64,000 nt of DNA from Medicago truncatula. Lineage: Eukaryota; Streptophyta; Magnoliopsida; Fabales; Fabaceae. The stretch spans positions 5,285,001 through 5,349,000 of the forward strand of contig NC_053047.1 of the NCBI RefSeq assembly GCF_003473485.1. Reading direction: 5' to 3'. The translations under genes were made by a program, and so were the position numbers. How positions within the stretch are numbered: position 1 is the stretch's first letter; the number at the start of each line of letters is the position of its first letter. Below, piece after piece: positions 23,950 to 37,475 of the stretch. The notes below the pieces were generated by a model. That model was not told the origin of the DNA. It made no database searches and worked only from the letters and a program-made list of their open reading frames with translations.

Positions 23950-26900
23950 TCATTCCATTCGATTTTTCTTCTTTCTGTTCTGATTGACATCTTCAGTGTG
24001 CTCCTCTTCAATAGAGAATCTCTTGACAGGGTGCTCATTTTCATCATCACTAGAAGCAAGGACATTCAAATCTGGTAAATGATATAAATCCAAAGTCTTT
24101 CCAATTGGTTTATCATATACCAGATAAATTGTTGTCTTCTTCACGATGAAACAATTCTCGAAAACAATAACCACCTCTACTTTGTCACCAGGATCCATAC
24201 TTGATACTACTCTCTGCCCCTCCTCATCTTCAAAGGAAATTAATGCCTCTCTCTTATAAAGCTGAATGGTAGCCTTTGTGTAATTTTTTAGCAACACATT
24301 TTTAAGGCCATATGAAGTTATGTTATTTTGGGTTGACGTATAGATAATGCACATCATTGTCTTCAAGTTACGCCCTTCCACCAGAGGGACATGAAAAGTT
24401 ACAGAAGAACCTTCAGAGTAGAAGGTTAACCAATTTGGATAACTATCACCAGGGAGGAAACAACCACCACTTCCATTAACATCCATATTCTGTGAAAGTA
24501 AAGAGGGCTCAAAATTTTAATTGACAAGCATATTAATATAATCTTATCATTTATTCGACGATTAAACATATATTTTTCCTCATAAGGTAATTAAGAATAT
24601 TTTGGTTGTTAAATTTTTTTAAGCTAAGCAGATTAATAGTGAGGGAAGATGATTATGAAAATGAGAAATTGTACCACTCTCTAAAATGTTCTATGTGTAG
24701 ACAGTAAGTTTGCAATAGATTTTCATAAAAATAATAAAAAAAATTAAATCTCATATATATGATGTCACAATTCAGAGTTCTACATTTCAAGATGCATACT
24801 CATGTTATTACAAGTAAGAATTATTTGTTGTTAATTTGAAAAACAATTCACATAACAGTTATTTTATAAATGTTTCTTTTGACTAACAAAAATATTTAAT
24901 AATGCCTCTCAAAAAAAAAAAATTAATAATTGAATTGGAATTATCATGTACCATACAACCATTACTACTGGGAGTGTAGTATCAGAGATAAGATCATGAC
25001 CAGTTACTAACCAAGATGCTGTTTCAATGAATGTCTTTTTTCTAGTCTAACCTCCCAACCCAGCCATTATGTTATTTCTGCACTTGACAGTGGCACTACT
25101 TGTGCATCTGTGAAGGTTTAATAGAAAAATTTGATTATAAAAAATAAGCTTTTCAATTACATAGATTAGCTATTCAGTAAAAATTATGTAAAAGTATGCA
25201 AAACTAAGAGAGAATCCGCATGCTTACGCATGTGTCATGTAAACTGTCATTGCTAACAAATATGTTAAACCTATCATTCTTCCGCACACTTACTTGTGTT
25301 GTTACAGAATTACACAAAAAGAATTCAAATGTATGAGGTGATAGGCATACAGACAGACAAACCTGCAAAATTTTCTCTTTCAGAATATTAGTGACTTGGC
25401 AATTCATTCCCATTTGAATTAAAAGAGACTTGAAGGAATGTTGTGATCCTGAAACATGCACTTCACTGCATCGTTGAATTAATGTAAAAGTCTTCATATC
25501 AGGTGCATGTGATGTAGTTGCAGTTGATTCAAATTCCTTAGAAACAGTGGCATATAGGGCATTCAAAATTGTTTTTGCATCTAGAGAAAGTTGATCTACG
25601 GAATTGCAATCCACCCGAAGACTTCGAAGTCTTGGAAGGTGGTCAGAAAAAGATGATAACTCATTGAAACTACTGCTCGGTACATCAAAAGAAACAAGAG
25701 ATGACATGGCAGCAGATGTTTGAAATGGAGATCGGAGATTATTTGTTGGTGACATCCAAGACCAAATGATAGATGGAAACACATCACGTGAGAATCCTTC
25801 ATAGCCACATAAAGAAATATATCCAATGCTTTTGGAACTAACTATTGAGAAGGGTACTCTTGTTATTGCAGTGTCATTTGCAAGCAGGGTGGTTAAAGAT
25901 TCCAATTGTTCCAAGTCCTCTTCCAACTTGTCTAACTTTTTACAACCAGAAAGAATGAGAGTTTTCAAAGATTTCAACTTGTAGATGCTTCTTGGGAGGC
26001 TAGAAAGGTTAATGCAGTCTTTGAAATTTATCAGAAGAATTTTATTGAGATGTCCAATGCTTGGAGAAACTTCAGATAACATTGGACAATCTTTGAGTAC
26101 AAGCTTTTCAAGATTAGGCATGTAAGAAAAGTCAGGGGTATGTGTCAGACAATGTGAATGACTAAGATTGAGAATTTTCAGATGCTCCATTCTCTGCAAG
26201 AACATACATATTAAAGAGAAATTTTGTTAGAAGCTTCAAAATATAATTGAAGCAGTTGTATTATCTCATCCACTTTACTTGAAATATGAGGTTATGAATA
26301 ATTTGTTAATACATGATTGGGTAAGAGTGGAAAATTAGTTTGTAGAACAATATGTAATTTATAATTTTAAAATTTAGCTGAACTAATGTCTTATAACAAG
26401 AAAATAATATTCTTCACAACTTGAATATTTAGTAAACTTTTGTTACTTGGAAAATGAAAAAGACTGGCTAAAACAAAGACAAAAACAATGTCTAAAAGTC
26501 CAATATAATAGAATTGCATTTCAATTTGAGACGCATATTTAGTGTTAAAACTCATGAAATAAAACAAAAAAATAAAATAAAAATTACTACCTGGGCCTCT
26601 TTCCACATAAGTTTGACATTGCTATTCTCTAACTCTATGGAAACTAAATTTCCTAGAAAAAGGTTTGTTGGTATATGTGTTAAAGGAAATTCATTCCAAG
26701 ACAGCCACCTCAGATTTCTTGAAAGACATTCAAAATTTCCATCAAGTTTTACTCCAGCAAGTAGAAGCAATTTCAGTCTCTTCATCTTCTTAAATGCTTT
26801 AGTACTAAAACATTTTGCATCAACTCTTGGCAACTTCAAAGCCAATCCCTTTATAGCTTTAGTTCCCTATTAATTTAAACCAAACACAACTTAATATAAT

Positions 26901-28727
26901 AGGTACAAGGCACAAATATTCGTATTCAAAAAAATAATTTCTTACTAGCTAGAAGCCAGGAAGCACAAAATAATTTCTTGAGAGTAAACGGCTTATAGTT
27001 TTTTGTTTTCCTTTCTCAAGCTTTAGATATTTTAATAAAGAATTAAAAAACAAGTATATGAAGTTCTTACAGATTGATCTGATAAAACATCAAGCACATC
27101 ATCATGAAGCCACAATCTGCTACGTGCCTCAGGGTCCTCCGGTGATTTCTCACGAACGACTTCTCTTCCCATATCTCGTAGCAAATCATGCATTCTAAGC
27201 CTATTCTTATCATCAACAGTTACAAGGCTTCGCTCAACAAGAATACTTATTCCAATTTCAGCATAAAGTCCACATCCATTTAATATTAGTGTAGCATCAT
27301 TTCGGTCGATCCCAATAAAGAAACAAGCTATGTCAAGAAATATTTCTTTCTCGGCATCATCATTTAAACCATCATAGCTTATTTTTAGTTTCTTTTGTAC
27401 TTGGTTGTTAGGAATTCTTTTGAGTTTCTCCAAGGCACTGTACCACTCCGCTACCTCCCTGTCGAACAAATACGACCCAAGGACTTCTAGAGCCAGCGGT
27501 AATCCTCCAGAATACTCAACTACATTTCTGGAAATTCCAGCTAAATCTTTTGTAGGACTTGCTTGCTTGAATGCATGCCAACTAAATAGCTCAATTGATT
27601 CACTGTCATCCATATGCTTCATTTCATATATTAGGTTAACTCTACTCCCACGAAGTATATATCTATCTCTTGTTGTGATAATTATTCTACTCCCCAAACC
27701 AAACCAATGATGACTGCCACACAAAACATTCAGTTGGTCCAAAGTATTAACATCATCAAGTACAATTAGTACTCTTTTATGACAAAGTCTATCCTTTAAT
27801 ATGATTTTTCCATTTTCAATGCTTTGTATTTTGGTTGTCGTGTCTTTGCAGATATCAGAGAGAAGTTGTTCTTGTAAATTCACTTGGCCAGCTTTTTCCT
27901 CCCAAACTTCCCTAATATTTGCAAGGAAGCTTCTACCATCAAAATCGCGGCCAATTTTATTGTAAATAGCTTTTCCGATGGTTGTTTTGCCAACTCCTCC
28001 CATACCCCACATCCCTAGAAGGAAAACATCATTTGATTGTTGGATATCTTGTTCTAGCAGCTTAATCATATCTTGCACACGAGATTCAACTCCCACCGGA
28101 TTATTAGCAACAAATAAGTCTGTCTTGTCAAGCAAACGTGTAATATTTTTAACAATATCCTTGATAGCTTCACTTTCATTCCTACAAAAAATAAACCAAA
28201 GAACATCTAGTTTTTACCAAAATTTTGGATTAACTTGCCAAATATTTTTAAAAACATCATTTAAAAAAATCCCAACGACTATGTTTATTGCATAGCATTT
28301 TTAGAAAATCATGTACTAGATTTCATTATCATTGTTATATTTTTGGCTTAATTGTATTTTTGGTTCTCCCATTGTGTCAAACTTACGAAAATAGTCCCTC
28401 TATTTTTAAATGGAACTTTTTGGCATCTGTATTTTCACATTTAATGCAATTTTTGTCACAACTAATGGGTTGAGACTAAGATTGCAACAAATATAAAAGT
28501 AGATGGACAAAAAACTTCGTTTTAAAATATTTTTAAATATATATATCATCTATGTAAAATTTGACTAGTCAATATCATTTTACTCATACATATTTTTTAA
28601 ATTGTACAATTAGATTGTAAGTTTATATCATATAAGTCATTTATGTAAAATTTTACAAATCTAAAATCATTTGATATATTTTTAGGACCCACCAAGATTA
28701 ACATTGTTCAATAAAAGCTCATAAATC

Positions 28728-28791
<64 letters not shown>

Positions 28792-29720
28792 TTTCTATCT
28801 TGTACAAATTTTCACATATTAAGAACTTGTATTACTTCTTAAAATCTATGCAGAATAGTTTTTCGCACTATTTGTGTATGATTGATATAGCATACTGCTA
28901 AGACCAGATAGACCCATATAATGCATTGCAGAAAAATACAAAAAGTTTTGATGTACAAGTTCAAATCTCTATAAAATAAACAACCTCTAGAGTGCAGGGA
29001 ATAATGAATTTGACAATAGTAACTACAAAAAAGTCAATTTCATTATCCGTGTTGTGTTGCTGTGTCAGAGATTACTTATTCATAGTAAAACAATAATAAT
29101 TGAGGTCAGAAAAAATTATGAAAATGGATTCTGTAACTTTGAAATTACCTGGCATTTAGGACTACAACCCCAGCAAGGTTAGCAGCCTCACGAAGCTCTG
29201 GATATTCACGAAGCGAGTTTACAGAACCTAACCCCAATTTCAAATCTAAGGACTCATCATCTTCCTCCTCCTTTTTTGAAATCCTTTTCAATAGACTTTG
29301 AAATGCTTTTCCGAACTCACCAGTTTGATTACGTACTTCAGATGGATCTACACCGTAGAACACTGGCAAAACAACTTGGCCTTGAATTCTGCGACACTTC
29401 ATTATCTCCACCAACTCTTCAAGACACCATTGCGATTCTGCATAATTTGTTGAGAAAACGATAACAGAAATTTGAGAATCTTGAATTGCTTGCATTAGTG
29501 ATTTTGAAATGTGATCTCCCCTTTGAAGTGAATGATCATCCTTAAAAACGTTGATTCCGAGATTTTGAAGGGAAGCATAGAGATGTGAAGTGAAGCAAGC
29601 ATGAGTGTCCTCTCCTCTGAAACTCAAGAACACATCATGGATCCTTGTGCCGGTTTTTCTTGAATCTTCATCACCCAAAATTAATTGGGCATGTTGGGAG
29701 GAGTCACCGGAAGAAACCAT
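23950..29720 (-). CDS. Gene C: TIR-NB-ARC-LRR-C-JID immune receptor, intact
   Basis: The minus-strand exons are 29149-29720, 27071-28181, 26591-26866, 25363-26193 and 23950-24489. They total 3330 nt, 1110 codons, with consistent GT-AG sites and phases. The TIR (about 30-170) has DVFLSFRGEDT and the catalytic Glu in WCLEEL. The NB-ARC has P-loop GMGGVGKTT, LIVLDDV, GLPLALE and RMHDLLRDMG. Exons 3-4 carry LRRs such as LKILNLSHSHCLTHTPDFS. The last exon carries the C-JID domain, ending in a basic stretch. The exon pattern equals gene A minus the HMA exons. The family acts as an intracellular NAD-cleaving pathogen sensor, here RCT1/KR1-like. The start ATG at 29720 is the first in frame, and the leader of about 28 residues before the TIR is polar and unremarkable. 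Confidence 0.92.
28731..28788. repeat. (TA)n microsatellite
   Basis: About 58 bp of TA dinucleotides in intron 1 of gene C. Confidence 0.95.
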
Positions 29721-30311
29721 GGATGGATGAGACGAGTGAAAGAGAATAATCTAACTATTTGTTGAATCAGAAAACTATGAGAGAGTGAAGTGAAGTTAAG
29801 TGTGCAATTCAACAAAGAAAGAAATAAAGAGCTAATCTAGTTAAATTGCTCAAGAGAGAAATATTTATTTGGTCACAAGATCAAATGTATAATGTTTAGG
29901 CATACACACAATCATGCACTTATCCCCAAAATATTTGATTATTAGAAAATAGAGAAACTCTTACTTGGTCACAAGACCAACACCTCACATTTAGGCACAC
30001 ATACAATAAGCTAAAAAAATTAAAAAGAAAATGATTAAAGTGATATTGATTGATGTGACTATTTTATTTATCTTTTAATTTTTTTGATTTATGTGTGTGT
30101 GCCTAAATTTTGTGTCTAAATGCTTGTGCTTATACAAGACTTTCTCTAGAAAATATGTCTTTATATGTGTGTCTAAATACTACACATTTGGTTGTGTGAC
30201 GGTAGAAGACTAGCTCTGCTCAAGATGCAATTTGAATCGGTATTGATGTGAAAACTCATATGATTGAAAGATAAGATCTCATTCAATTAGATTTTGAATG
30301 ACTAATTTGCA

Positions 30312-31179
30312 GGGTTAATTAAGTTTTTGGTCCATATAAATATCTGCAGTTTTGTTTTTGGTCCCTATAAAAATAAATCACACTTTTTAGTCCCTACAAA
30401 ATTTTCCGTTAGTGTTTTTAGTTTCTGTTAAATTAAATTTGTTTAATTATGCTTAAAATTTTAAATTTTTTAATGATTTTTTACATATTTGTTTAAAACA
30501 TTATAAAAGGTTCCGCCACAATAAATTAGCTCAAAATTTTATTTTTAAGTCCAAATTTCGTTAGTTTTTTCTTAAATTTTTGGCATTTTAAAAAAATTAT
30601 ATTTAATTCATTACATGTTAAAAAATTATAATTTTTTATAAAAGAGATTATTATAATGTTCTTAACATATCTGTTAAAAATCATTTAAAAATATAAAAGT
30701 TTAAATATAATTAAACAATTTTCAATTTAACAGGGACCAACGAATACTTTTAGTCCTTGTAAAATTAAAATTTGCTTAATTGTGCTTAAACTTTTAAATT
30801 TGTAACGTATTTTTCATATACTTACTTAGAATATTATACAAAGTTCATCCGCAAACAAGTAACTTAAAATTTTATGATTAGGTCCAAATTTTCATTAATA
30901 TAATATTGAAAATTTGGCTTTTAGAAAAATTCATACTTAATTTATTACATGTTAAAAAACTAAATTTTTTTACAAAAGAGTGTCTTACGATGTTATGAAC
31001 AAGTATGTAAAAAATCAATAAAAAATTTAAAATTTTAAGCATAATTAAACAAATTTTAATTTAACAGGGACTAAAAACAATAACGGAAAATTTTGTAGGG
31101 CTAAAAAGTGTGATTTATTTTTATAGGGACTAAAAACAAAACTGTAGATATTTATAGAAACCAAAAACTTAATTAACCC
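30312..31179. mobile_element. Large fold-back transposon (MITE-like), about 870 bp
   Basis: The left end (gggttaattaagtttttggt) and the right end read on the other strand match over roughly 150-200 bp, including 'tccctataaaaataaatcac' and 'aaaattttccgtta'. No coding sequence lies inside. Half of a related copy is at 56696-56817. A clear target duplication was not found. Confidence 0.75.
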
Positions 31180-31303
31180 TTTAAAATAAAATAAAAAAAG
31201 ATTGTTTTCTACCATGTCAAAAGGTCCCCACTTTAATATCACGTGTAGTACGACTTGCTTCTCACCCTCCATTATTTTGAGTGGACCACATGTATTAATC
31301 TTT

Positions 31304-31523
31304 TCTTTTTTTTTTTCAAAACTCGGTATCCGATCTAAGAATCGACTAATTCGAGGGGACCAATCCCACCGCCCACTTGTGGGGGTTCCGTTTAAAGTCA
31401 GAGCAAGCTCTGTATGGACTTAGCCCACCGAAATTGGCATTAGAGGGAATCGAACCTGAGACCTCTTGAGAAGCAAACTCCAAGATCCCAAGCCAACCAC
31501 CAGGCCAACTCCAAATGGGTTCT
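31304..31523 (-). mobile_element. tRNA-derived SINE with target-site duplication
   Basis: On the minus strand it begins near 31523 and shows box A-like 'tggcctggtggttggctt' and box B 'ggttcgattccc'. It runs to an A-rich 3' end (the T-rich run at 31301-31317 on the plus strand). The 15-bp direct repeat catgtattaatcttt flanks it (31289-31303, 31524-31538). It resembles the Au-type plant SINE layout. It interrupts the 5' flank shared with gene F. Confidence 0.85.
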
Positions 31524-31946
31524 CATGTATTAATCTTTGAATTGTCTTCTAGTAAGAGTATTTGTATTATTGATTGATCTACTGTACCAAGTCAAGATTA
31601 TGGAGTCCCACAGCACAGCTAGCCAATGTTGAAACTAAACTAATTGACTCGCTACTAAAAAAATAAAAATTAACGAGGGAAAACGTAAAATCTCTCTCTA
31701 ATTCCGTCACTAAATTTTGCGACCAAAAAATTTGTGAGGAATTTTATTTTTTCCGTCACTAATTTCCCTCGCTAATTTTGCTTTTTCTAGTAGTAACTGA
31801 CGAGACGACAATTGTTACAAAGGTTCTGAAATCGACCTCTGATTTGGTTTTCTAAATTCGTTGTTAAAGAGGTTTCATTCACTCTTTTATGCCATTTTCT
31901 CATCCAACTAAATGGTGAAGAAAAGCACTCCGAGTCTTCTTCATCC

Positions 31947-32177
31947 ATGCCTAATCTTGATCCTGATCCGAAATCATATCCAGAACCAATATCAGAATCT
32001 ATAGGGATTCACGACGTGTTCTTAAGTTTTAGGGGAGAGGATACTCGTTCTTCCTTCACTTCACATCTCTACGCTGCACTTCAAAATGTTGGAATTAAAG
32101 TTTTTAAAGACGATGGTGAGCTTCATAGAGGATATCACATCTCAACATCATATAAGAGCTTACATAAAGCAAAATGA
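31947..32177 (+). pseudogene. Truncated TIR exon of a TNL
   Basis: A short acidic/proline leader (MPNLDPDPKSYPEP) precedes a normal TIR start (HDVFLSFRGEDTRSSF, SHLYAALQNVGIKVF). Similarity stops after HISTS, before the catalytic glutamate. What follows is unrelated AT-rich DNA. About 60 TIR residues remain. Its 5' flank resembles that of gene F. It is a breakpoint relic and cannot make a working TIR domain. Confidence 0.8.
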
Positions 32178-32290
32178 CTACCACAAAGTATAACTTTTTT
32201 CTTTTTTTATAGAAGCAAAATGGATGAGTCTCAACAATATAATGTGATACAGAAGGACCATTTTTAGTAGTATATGAAATCTAAAGTAGG

Positions 32291-32318
32291 TTATATATAT
32301 ATATATATATATATATAA
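32291..32318. repeat. (TA)n microsatellite
   Basis: About 28 bp of TA repeat just downstream of the truncated TIR exon. Confidence 0.9.
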
Positions 32319-32973
32319 AGAGCATTTGACGTGCTCTAATGGTTTTTTAAATTAATTTTAGCCAATGATATTAGTTTTTTCATGACAATATATTTAATAC
32401 ATAGTTATGAATAATAAAACACATTGTCTTGATTTGTTTTCTCTTATTTTCTGCCTGTTTGTTGACTTTCTTTCCAATATGACTTGATTGTTCTTAAAAA
32501 AAAAAAATGACCAACGAAAAAGAAAAAGAAAAATTATAGATTGATGAATTTGTTGACGCAAACTTTTGTTACACTAAAATTTTGCTATAAGTAGATATTT
32601 TCCACATTCGCAACTTTTTGTTCATCATAACTCACTCGTATATAAATATTCATCATTGATAACTCACTCTTTTTTTGTTGTTCCTAAAATCTCATCACAT
32701 TACCATTATTGATTAATCCTCATCTTTATGTTAGGGTAAAGTCGCCACATGTTCTAAAAACACATACTGCTTAATTTATATAATTATTATCACTTGATAA
32801 ATGAAGCACAAATGTAAATGTTAAAAATAACATATATAAAACAAATTTGTGTTTGCTAAAATTTACAAAGTAAAATAGTCCAACATAGTGTAATCATGAT
32901 TCATGAGCACTCACATATGCCTCTAGTCATAGTGAGTACACCAAACACTATTGGAGTCAATATATTCGTTGTC

Positions 32974-32976
<3 letters not shown>

Positions 32977-33047
<71 letters not shown>
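32977..33047. repeat. (AT)n microsatellite
   Basis: About 71 bp of uninterrupted AT repeat, likely polymorphic. Confidence 0.95.
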
Positions 33048-33054
<7 letters not shown>

Positions 33055-35669
33055 GTTGGACTTAAATTTTTGTAACATTAGCATCTCACTCCTAACCTCT
33101 CGCTCTCCTCGAGCCCAAACAAAAAATAATAAAATAATTATTAATATTTAAATTATAGAAAATGGTTAGGAGAAATACCGAGCAAAGTTACTAAAAACTT
33201 TGGTTTAATTGTTAAAAAAGAATACTCTTTTTCTATCATTTTAATTTTATTTATTACTTTTGGTTGCTTATCTATAACCTTTACCCATCACTACACACTA
33301 CCTTCGCTAACACATGAAAAAAAAAAATAGTGAACTCATATTTGTGAAATAAAATTTCATCAGATGAGAATTGGTTAATCATACGAGAAAGAAACACTTT
33401 CAACATCTTACTTGTTGTCTTTTGAGGCAAATTTCAAATTTCAAAAGACCATTTATTTATGAAAAAGAATCTTGAAGAAGTCAAATATACATGAAGGAAT
33501 AATCATTATTGAAGGGATTATCATATAGGATTATAAACCGGAAACAACTTAACATTATCCGGTAAATACAACTTCTTTTGGACCAACTTACACCGAATAA
33601 TTAGGAAATGCAAAAAAATAATGGTGGGTTCAAAATCAAATCCATTAAGCTACTAATTTCAACAAAAAATAGACTATTAAAAAAATTAAAAACAATATAC
33701 CTAGAAATCATCCATCATACACATGGAAGTTAATAGTCAACTGAGAAAAAAAAATTCAACCAATCCTAAAATGAAAAACAAAACAATTTCATTTCCTATT
33801 AATTAAGAATATATGTTACTGAGTATTATTCTCCTTCCTCTAAGGTGTGGATTTTATTTAAATTGATAGTGTAAAAAAGGTATAGATAACGAAAAATAAT
33901 CGAAAGAGATAAGAACACATGAGAACGAATACCTTTTTAAAAAATAAAAAATAAATCAACATAAAAAAAGTAAATATGACAACTAAATTAAATATATAGA
34001 AAGTAAATATGAATTTTTTTTTGAATTTTGACTTCAATACTTTATTAATGCTTTTTAATGACATCGATGAGAGAAATTATTACGCAAACACAAAGATTTG
34101 GTCGCCTCGTTTTTTTAAATATCACACACAAATAAAGAAGAAAAATAATAGAAAGGGTTTTTCTATTAAATAATAAAGAAGTTTAAAGTAGTAACTTTAA
34201 CTTGGAACTTGTGTTTTTTATATTAAATATGTAGCTTTTAATCAACAATTGTTGGTTTTCAATGAAAAGTTACTACTTTTAGTTACCTTAACATGTGCAA
34301 TATTGCACATGTTAGACAAACCGTAGTAGAAAAACAATAATTAAAGAATCATTAGTTTTTAAATGATTATATGATATGCATCTTTTGTGTGCGACTAAAC
34401 GAAATGTCTAAATCCTTGTGATCATCCAAGAACTATTTCATCAATGATATATTATAATGATTTGAAAAAAAAGGAAGTCCGAAAAGTAGAAGAACAAATG
34501 CCAGAAAAAATAAATATTATTCATATCCTTTAACTCATGTCTTAGGTAGAAATTTCAAATCAAAATTTATTTTGTATTTGTTAAAAGTATGAGCCTACTA
34601 CATGGATCAATATATTATAAAAAGATAGCACAATAACAATGAAAAGAATTCTCTCAAAAAAAACCAATGAAAAGAATAATAAATTTACACGAAATTTGTA
34701 ATAAAAAGCGATGTATAGAGAAATATGATAGACATTCAAATCTTGCTTATGTTGTTGAAAAAAAAATGTTAATTTCATTGTCACTCGCATCAATCATTCT
34801 TAGTCTTTCTTTTTTTTTTTTTTTTGGGTACAACCATTCTTAGTCTTTCTTCATATGAAAGAATTGATCATCTAAAGAAAAAAAAAACAAAATAAATTGA
34901 TTCATTGGATGTGTGAAGAAAGACTAAGTAAAGAAAAAGTACATAAAACATTCGAGTGACATGAGTATATATAGTGAAAGCATCACTAAAAATTTAAGGG
35001 TGCTGCTAACCAGTGCCTCGGGGGCACTGTATAAGGAATATTAAATAGACAATAAATGAATAGATCTTACATGATTTACTTCAATTAAAATAGAAAATAA
35101 ATCAACTAATTAAAATAAGAAACAATTATATTTAATGGGTCAAATTTCTTTTCCTTTAAGGACCTAGACAGCAACAACGCGCGCGTGCTTCTTGTTATTC
35201 CAGTTTCACGAATGTCCCACTCCCATTGTATTCATGCCTTCATTTTTTAATAAAAAAATTTCCAGCAATTTTACTCAAGGAAATTTGTTTTACGTGATTT
35301 TATTTTAATCATTTTTTGAAAGCCTATGCATATAATTAGTAACATATCCAAATAAATTAACAATTCCAAAGATAAAACATATAAAAAATATTCAAAGATA
35401 AAACATATCCAATTAAAATATCAAATATAAAATTTTCAAATGTGTAATTAAATTCTCTTCAAAACAAAATACGATTTCAGGCTTTGTATAGTCAACCTCC
35501 TTTTCAAAACTTGTAGAAATTCCACTCCAGATGGTATGCATATTCCTATTAAAAGAACATACAATATAACCAAATAAATTAATTTTAATTAGTAACAAAT
35601 AAACATAATCATACAAAAATTAGAAATATAGAGAATTTAATAAACAAAATGAATAATAAATATGTGTAC

Positions 35670-36689
35670 CTAAACTTTTGGAAGGAGAATTGGATTTAAA
35701 TTTGGATTGTCACAAATTTTCTTTTTCTTGTTTGCCTTCTTCTTTTCCTTAAGTGGGCATTTGGCAATGTTATGTCCTAAACCTCTGCATAATCCACAAG
35801 TGTTCATATTATGTGATAGCTCTTTTCCACCTTTAAGTCGTCGTCGTTTGGGACGACCTTTAGGTTTTGATTTTGGAGGACAATGAACAACATGTTGTGG
35901 TTGAGGTTCATTGTTACAATCTAGTACTTGCTCCTCACCAACAACATTAACTTGAGACTCCACATCATTATCATCGTATGATACTTGAAGCAACCACCGT
36001 GAAAGCAAGTAGTTAGAAGGGATTTCATGACAATCTTTATGAAGAAAAATACTAAGAATATGATGACATAATATCCCCCAAAATTCAAAGAGCTTGCAAC
36101 TACATGTAGCTACCTTACCATCCCAAAACACTACATGTTTCCTACTATTAACATCTTTATAAAACCGCACCACAAACACATTACCATTTTCATAATCAAT
36201 TGAATATTGTGAGGACCTCGCAAACTCCTCTTGAAACTTTTGAAAAGAAAAACGAGTGAGAACACTATGAGCTTGCTCTTGTAAAGGTGACATCAACTTC
36301 ATATTTGATCATTTGCACTTCTCTAACATTATATCGTGGTCTTCTTTTTGCTTAATATCATCAATTGCTACATCAACCTAAAGTTAATATAAATGAATTA
36401 ATATGGAGTTTTGGGAATAAACACTAATGCATCATACCTTCCAACAAATGGAACACAATTTGTCTCAATTCCGTCTTTATCGACTTCTTCATTTGTTGCA
36501 TTATTCAGACTTAAAACAAGAGTTTTCTTTCTCAACATTCTCCACTAAATCATGATCAAGTTGCTCACTAACTATTTATGAACAACCATTATCTATAAAA
36601 ATATCTTCTTTTGGATATTCATTCAAATCAAAACTTATTTTATTGTTTGTCTTTGTAGCACTAATATTATCCATTATGTTATTTATCAT
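35670..36689 (-). pseudogene. FAR1/FHY3-related (MULE-derived) pseudogene
   Basis: The frame at 35670-36302 encodes a SWIM-type zinc finger (CSCKLFEFWGILCHHIL), then a basic K/R-rich stretch and a knuckle-like CGLCRGLGHNIAKC. This is the C-terminal layout of FAR1-related proteins descended from Mutator transposases. Upstream (36310-36689) an N-terminal piece starts MINNIMDN and includes ISFDLNEYP, but it stops in frame after about 37 codons. Fragments such as CVPFVGRYDALVF follow. The FAR1 DNA-binding domain and the whole MULE transposase core are missing. FAR1 family members are light-signalling transcription factors; this copy cannot work as one. Confidence 0.7.
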
Positions 36690-37475
36690 CTACAAATAAA
36701 AACAAAAACATATAAACCAATAACATAAAGACAAGATATAAACACTATAACATATTAAAACAAGAAGGTAAAAAAAAAATAAAAAAAAAAAACCTTGAAT
36801 AGTACCTAAAGTTTGAAACGTAAAAGACAAGAAGTTTTTTATTTATATATACAAATGCATACCGTAGGATTTCATATATATAAATGAGCATAAAAAATAA
36901 TAATAAAAAAGAGAGTTGGTACCTGCAGAAAGTGGTGTCGTGGGATTTCATAGAAAAAGTGTAAAATGGAAATTTGCTGAAAAGTGGTGGCAGAGAATTT
37001 ACTTACGAAATTCAGAAGAAAAAAAGGAGAAGGTTAAAAGGGCAACGATAACATATGTGAGGCGCGGGTATATTAATGTTGTCTTTTAAATAGTATTCAT
37101 GGCTCCAGATTCATCATAGGACGGCCCTGCCCTCATTTAGTTAGTGGTATTTTTTAAACAATTAATTAATGCATCTTAATTAAACTTTGAAAATTGTCTT
37201 ATAAATAGAGACAGCAAAACGTTTATAAAAGTTCTTATAGGCATAAAAGTTTTTATACCCAATTGACGATAAAAAATACTTATCTTTTTCTTGTTTTGAA
37301 GCTGAATGCCAAAGTTGACGATACAAACGAGTGAACTTGGTGACTCGGTTGAGAAAGTTACGTTATCTTGATTTTCCTGCTCCCTTCGGTTTCTTTCTTT
37401 CTTTCTTTGTTGAATTGAATTCACACACTTCATTCATCCACACACTTCATTCACTTCACTTCATTCCATCCATTC
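36690..37475. other. Promoter region of gene D
   Basis: No gene. A (ttct)n pyrimidine-rich tract at 37393-37411 and repeated 'cacacttcattcat' units (37425-37460) lie just upstream of the gene D start and are probably 5' UTR. Confidence 0.45.

Larger units (their letters stand above)
29721..31946. other. Spacer upstream of gene C, transposon-rich
   Basis: Holds the promoter of gene C (leftward), a large fold-back element (30312-31179), a SINE (31304-31523), and the 5' flank of the broken TIR gene at 31947. Parts of 31230-31930 match the flank of gene F (63560-63850). Confidence 0.6.
32178..35669. other. Very AT-rich gene-poor stretch
   Basis: Contains (TA)n tracts at 32291-32318 and 32977-33047 and many A/T runs. 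The open frames are short, low-complexity and unconvincing. No gene is supported. Confidence 0.6.

Noticed and set aside
32951..33151. Open frame across the (AT)n tract
   Set aside because: Translation of a microsatellite (alternating Tyr-Ile) with no coding signal.
34990..35030. Short 'gtgctgctaaccagtgcctcgggggcact' block as a transposon end
   Set aside because: A matching opposite end or target duplication was not found, so it is not listed as an element.
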